From: Rosistilla oblonga
GTDB lineage: Bacteria > Planctomycetota > Planctomycetia > Pirellulales > Pirellulaceae
Assembly (NCBI RefSeq): GCF_007751715.1
Contig: NZ_CP036292.1
Coordinates: 1,798,001-1,862,000 of the forward strand
DNA: 64,000 nt
Direction: 5' to 3'
Below, piece by piece: positions 15,001 to 21,000 of this stretch (within the stretch, counting starts at the first letter, position 1; each line of letters opens with the position of its first letter). The translations under genes and the position numbers were made by a program. A model generated the notes under the pieces. It had not been told where the DNA came from, searched no databases, and saw only the letters and a program-made list of their open reading frames with translations.

Positions 15001-18000
15001 TGATATTGAAATTCAAGGCTTGAGGCGTTTCGAGGGTGATGCTGCCAACGAGACGAACCTCAGGAAAGTCTTCGTTGGTGAGGCTATCCCTGTCTTGAAT
15101 ATAGAAACCGTTTAAAAGATCATCCGTTTCCTTCGATCTAGCGAAGTCAAAAAGACCTTGAGTGTCATAGCCAAATCGCAAGTCAATGAATGCGTCCAGT
15201 CGGCCGACTAGATCGGCCCAAACGAATGGTGGAAGCAAAGTCACAAGTTGCCGGTATTCAAATCCGACACTAAGGATCGGCATGTCATATTCCATTAGCG
15301 TCACGTCCTCGTGACCGAGGAAGATACGCATTATTTCCTTGATCGCCGAATCCTTCTCTAATAGCGGAAAACGGAAGCCTCGTTCACCACTCGGAAGCTT
15401 GTGCAGATCGGACACTCTTTTTTGCACGGGGGTTGGCAGACCGGCCATCGGGTCAGGTTGATTGTTATTGTCAGGCTGCCCCATCAGAACTGCAAACGCT
15501 GTATCAAATGGTGATTCACCGTTTGAGTCGAGCTTGTTGCTCAGTTTGTCTTTTGTGCTCGCGTCGCTGAAGTCCATATCCGAAAACGTGAATGATCCCA
15601 ACGAAACTTTTCCACTCGCTGCAATGTCCGTTAACCGTGAAACGGTCTTGACTACCGAAATAAATGCCTTAGCAGTGTTGTAGGTTGACTCATCTATTCC
15701 ATATCCCAACCCCTGTTGGCCCACCATGTAAGCCAAGTCAATGAGGTTGACAGGTTCGCCAGACAATTCAGAAATCACTGGAAGCGGAGCATCGAGCATG
15801 TCCACAAAATCTTTGATCGGATCAACGGCTTCCTTAATTCGATTGACTGACGGTCCAATAAGGTTTTTGATGAGTGTTCCAACATCGAGTTGAATGTTGT
15901 TAAACGCAATGTTTTGTTGGGCCAGGTCTCCGTCCTTCCATCGGATGTCCAATTCCGTCTCAATGCTCGGGAAGTTGCTACTGCTACCGACGGATGTGAC
16001 AAGCGACAGCGTCAAATGACTGGCGTCGCCAATAGCAAACCCCGATGCACTCGCAGAAAGATCACCTAACGAGTTTCCCCCTACGTCGATCTGAAATCCA
16101 CCCGAGAGCAATGAATCCTTGTCGGTCGCCGTCAATTGCAAGACACCAGCCAGATTGGCCGCTGCGTTTAATCCAGGCAACGTCGCAGTGAAGCCCACAT
16201 GAATCGGACTCGACGCGATCGTAATTCCTTTCTCGACATCAGCGGTGACCGTGACAACCCAGTTCCAATCGAGATCGACCTTCACCTTGCCATCAACATT
16301 TAAGCCCAACGCATCGAGTCCAATGTCGATCGGTAATTCGGCGATGTTCTGTATTCCACCAAGCGGAAGCGTCAGGCTGACGGACTTTGTGCGAGTTGGG
16401 TCTTGCGTGTACTTCACATCGCTAGCACTGACAACACCACCTAAAGTTGGTGACTTCAGTATGTTTAACCCTGTTGGACCTAGTCGATCAAAGACTTTTT
16501 GTGGGATTTGATCCGCCAAACCGTCGATTGTGGCCAGCACGTCGGTGATGCCGTTACGAATCTGCTCGACAAACTTAATGCCATCGCTCAAATGGCCGCC
16601 GATGACAGGAATCCGCTCAAACAATTCCCTGTTATCGATTGCTAAGTCGACAACTTCCAAAACACCCATCCAGCCTTCGGAAAGGGTGGGTAGCATATCC
16701 ACGGGGGTGGGAAGCGTTCCTGTTAACTCAAGCTCAATGTCGTTCAGGTTTTTGAAATCCGTCGGATTGATAATCAGGCTCGCAGGAGAGTCTGATGCGG
16801 GTAGGATTGGTAGTCGTGCTCCAATTTTTCCAGTCGACACGCCAGTAAAGTTTGCACCGCCCGAGGACGAAATTGCGACGTTCGCAAGATTTGTCGAGAG
16901 CGAAGTTCCCGGTACGCCCGTGCTACTGACCGCAATAAACGAGCCGACATTGGCATTGCTCGTCCCGAGCGTTCCATCACCAATGCTCGCAGACAGTGGG
17001 CCAACGACCGCTTTGAACTGCAACGCGTTACCGACGACTTTGAAGTTGGTGTCCAGTACCTTGCCTGGCTTTAATACGGCGGTAACTTTGTTCGACGCAT
17101 CAAAACTGAGCGACATGTTGAGAGTCAAATCGGTTGATGCGAACGCATCAACGCGGCCACTACCGCGCGCGTCGAGGATTCTGTTCAATCCATCTGGCAA
17201 TTGATCGTCGGTTAGCGTGAAATCAAAGTTAATTCCCGTCGCCGAATTTTTTGAGGTATCAAGCACCATGTCTTGTAGATTTAGCGACACGTCAAACTGT
17301 GATGTCGCGTCTTTGCCAATGTCGATTTGAAATAACTCATCATCCGCTGTAGTATTGGGAACCTTGAAGAACCTTGCGATGACAGTTTCAATCGCTTCTT
17401 CAGCCGCTTCGATCGACTCCCAAGTTGTATCCTTCACAGCGTCGATTACTTGCTGGAATTGATTGTCGAAGTTGAGCAGGTCACCAAGCCCGCTATTCAA
17501 TCCCGGAATTTTCGCTGCCAACAGATCGTTGTTGCTTAGGTCGGCAATGAACGTCTTAATCTGATCGAGTAGCTTGTGGATTTGCACTGAATCGAAACCA
17601 CCCAGGCCGAGTGTTGGCAACTCTCCAGGCTGGTAGCCGAACACCGGCACTGAGTCGAGTGTCGGCCAAGTGATCAAGATTCTTGGATCGGCGATCGCAG
17701 CAAGGGGATTGACTCCGGATACCGTTCCGCTTAGAGGCAGGTTAAGACTACCGCTCCCCGAAAGAGAAGGATTGAACCGAAAAATTGGGTTGGCAATCGC
17801 AGCTCCTTTGGCAGCAAGGTGTCGCCCTGCGCCTTCAAATAACTCTCGAAGCGTCACGCGTCCATCGAGATTCGGATCAAGCAACTCGATGTCAGCACCA
17901 ACGTGTGCGGCCCCAGTGCCGTCCGTGATCTTGAATTGGACGATCCCGAGATTCGCTTTTGCCTCGATGTTTGTTGCGTTGAGGTCAATGCTCGACGTAA

Positions 18001-21000
18001 TTTTTGGTGGAACTGATCCCGATGCGTCGATGAACGTTTGATCGGCCAGCGTCTTTCCGTGCAGCGGTAAGGTTTCTAACCTCAGTGCGTTTCCGTCTTC
18101 GTTCGAGTTCGATGTCAGCGACACTTCCTTGGCAAGCCCAAGCGTGAACGCGGCCGGTGACACACGCTTTCCATAAGTAAAAACCTGGAAATTCGGTATC
18201 CCTTCTGCCTCGACCGTGAACGGCGAATCACCCGACGAAAGATCGACGATGGTAAACCGGGTTGCTTTCGCTGTCGGGCGGTCAGCATCAGATGGTTCTA
18301 CGTCGAACACAGGACGAAACGCGAGTCCATTGATCGCTCGATCGTATTCACTCGTGTTGAATCCAAGGGGAGAAGTTGGCTTGTTGAGAAGGATACTCCT
18401 AGTCGAGCCGTCCGATCGGTTCACAATCAGGGAAAGCGTACTGGAGGTAAACTCTGACTCCGCAATGGTCGCAGTGGCCAACGAAATCGGCTTGATCTTA
18501 AATGGCGACGCATCGCCGCCTGTCATATCGAACAAGCGTAGTGAGTACGTTGCTGGGTTGTACTTTGCTAGAAACGACGTCTCATCACCCAGGCCGGCTT
18601 TGGCAGCGGTCATTAGGCGAGTTTCAATACTTGCCGCAGAGATGTTCTTGCCCAAGTCCGTCAAGCTGACGTCAAAGGATCGCCCGTCACTCAATGTCAC
18701 CATGAAGTCGGGAGCAGTAACGTATCCATTTGTACGAAGCCGCAGCAGGTTTTCTACTAAATTGGTGCTGCTGGTGAAATCCTCGGCGGGCGTGGCTCCT
18801 TTGCCAGGGTCGGATAAGTCAACACCGATGGTGAAATCGAATTGCGATTTCGCAGAGATCGTTGCGGTGGACTCTGTTGAAAATCCAGTCAACCCATGTG
18901 ACGCATTGTTCTTGGCATCGACCTTCTTCTGGTCGTCCGGTATACCAAGAGTGAACTCTTTTTCGTTTGCCGCGTGATTGGTGCTACCTTGTAATTTGAT
19001 CTTTAATGCTGAATCGACGTATGTGACTCCAGCAATCGGATTCGTAAGCGGATCGCTGCCCATGCCAACCCAAAGGTCTTGGATCGTCGGATAAATCGGG
19101 AGGCCATCTTCGTCGACAACACGTTTGGTGTACGCATTGCTCCAAGATTCCCCGAAGCCTAGTCCCTGACCAACTGTATTGGAGTCGGCGATCGGCAACT
19201 TCTTCGCTAACTCGCCTAGACCAGGCAGAGAGTCGAGCCATGAACCGAACTGAGTGAAACTGCTGCCCAGCGTTTCGGGTGTCAGATGGCGAAACGGGGT
19301 GTACTGGAACGCCGAATCAAGAACAACATCAATGCTTTCAAACGGACCATCAATGCGGGTATTGGAGAGGTTAATTTCTTGACGCTCGATCGCAGGGATT
19401 AAATCCGTGGTTCCAGCGTGCGTATCGCTAACCAGCAGTGTTCCGGAAATCGGTCTCTTGTTGTTCTTGGAAGTATCACCGAGAGACAAACGCGACTCAG
19501 GTGAACTTGTGAAGCCAGTTGCCTGTGAGAAGTCCTCCGGCTTATTTAAATTGATGGGAATCGTTTGGGTAAACTTAATGTCGTTGACGTCGTCGTCAAG
19601 CGAAAGTTTCAAAGCGCCAATCCGTCCTACTTCAGCGTCGGCGACTCCTGCCGCTGTGGCAATGATGCTTGGCAAGAGATTTAACTTTGTGAACTCTATT
19701 GAAAGGTCAGAACCGTTCAGTTTGACTCTGAACTCGGCGTCTATGTTTAGCTCAATGGACAAATCGGAGAGCGGTAAACGGAGCGAGATGGCGTCGTAAT
19801 CGGCACGATTCGCTGCGCTGCTCTCCGACAGGTCAAGATGCAATCCTTGGATATCAATTAAAGACTCCGCTGGAATCAATGCCTTCGCAGTGTATGCAGT
19901 GCCAATCTTCGCGAAAGTGATTTCGTTGGTGGTGCCGATTAGTTCATCAGCATCTCTGACGACAGTACTAAGGGACGAATCAAATTCCGCAGCGAAGTCA
20001 AGCAGCAAGTCTTGCAATAAATTCAGTGAATCTACTTCCTTGTCGTTTGACCGTTTCAGTAACTCTCCCAAGGTCACCGAATCAAATGAACCGTCTTCCA
20101 ACTTGATGGAAATTCCAGAAATTCCTCGTCGCAAATCAGGGACACTATTGAGTGAATCACCGCTGAAGTTTGGCACCAAAGAGAGAATCTGTTTTCCAAC
20201 AACCCCTGAACCTTCGCTTCCGGCTACTGAAATCGGGTCATTTTCGCTCAAGAGATTGAAAGCATTGACGGCATTTAGCCAAAGCAGTGTCAGTCGATCC
20301 AATTCAGTGCCGCGCAGATTCGCAATAGTCAGATCATTAACTTCACTACGCTTTGTCAACTCGCTCGCTGTCGTTGCCTTGAATCGTCGTAGCGCATATT
20401 CCGTCTCCGCGCCGACTATTCCATCAACGGCCAACACCTTGTTGTTCTGCCCGGTAAAGCCGAAGTAGTTGAGTCGTTGCTGAAGACGCGCCGCCCCGAT
20501 CCGATCAAGCTGACGCGCTAGGTTACCTTCTTGGTTCACAGCGACTCTGTAATCGCCCGATCCACTTTGTCCCGCTGCGATCACGACCTCCTGCGTCTTG
20601 TCACTCCCTTTCTGTCCAACGATAAGTGACCCTTGGAATCCTCGGAACCGAGCTCCAGCCACAGAAGGTATCTCGTCCACGGATAAGCCATCGAGGGTGG
20701 ACGGTGCGAGCCAGAAGCCTTCAACGATTGAATCTGCGGTTCCATTCGCTTCATCGAACAGAATTCGTCCCAGCATCTGACTAGGATTGCCAAGTCCGGT
20801 GCTATAGACAATATCCGCCCTATCCCATCGCCCGTTCACAGGGACAACTCGCAACTCGCGAATCGTCGTATCGGCGGGCAAGTTCAATCCAAAAGAGCCT
20901 TCGACACCAAGGTTTAGTGTGCCACGGGTGATAGCGTTTCCACCGGTCTCGGAAATCTGTTTTTGCAATGCCGACAGATCGACGTAGAAAACGTCGCCTG

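Noticed and set aside
16530-18977. Long plus-strand frames of 224 and 253 codons
   Set aside because: Antisense shadows of the giant gene, which is continuously open on the minus strand.
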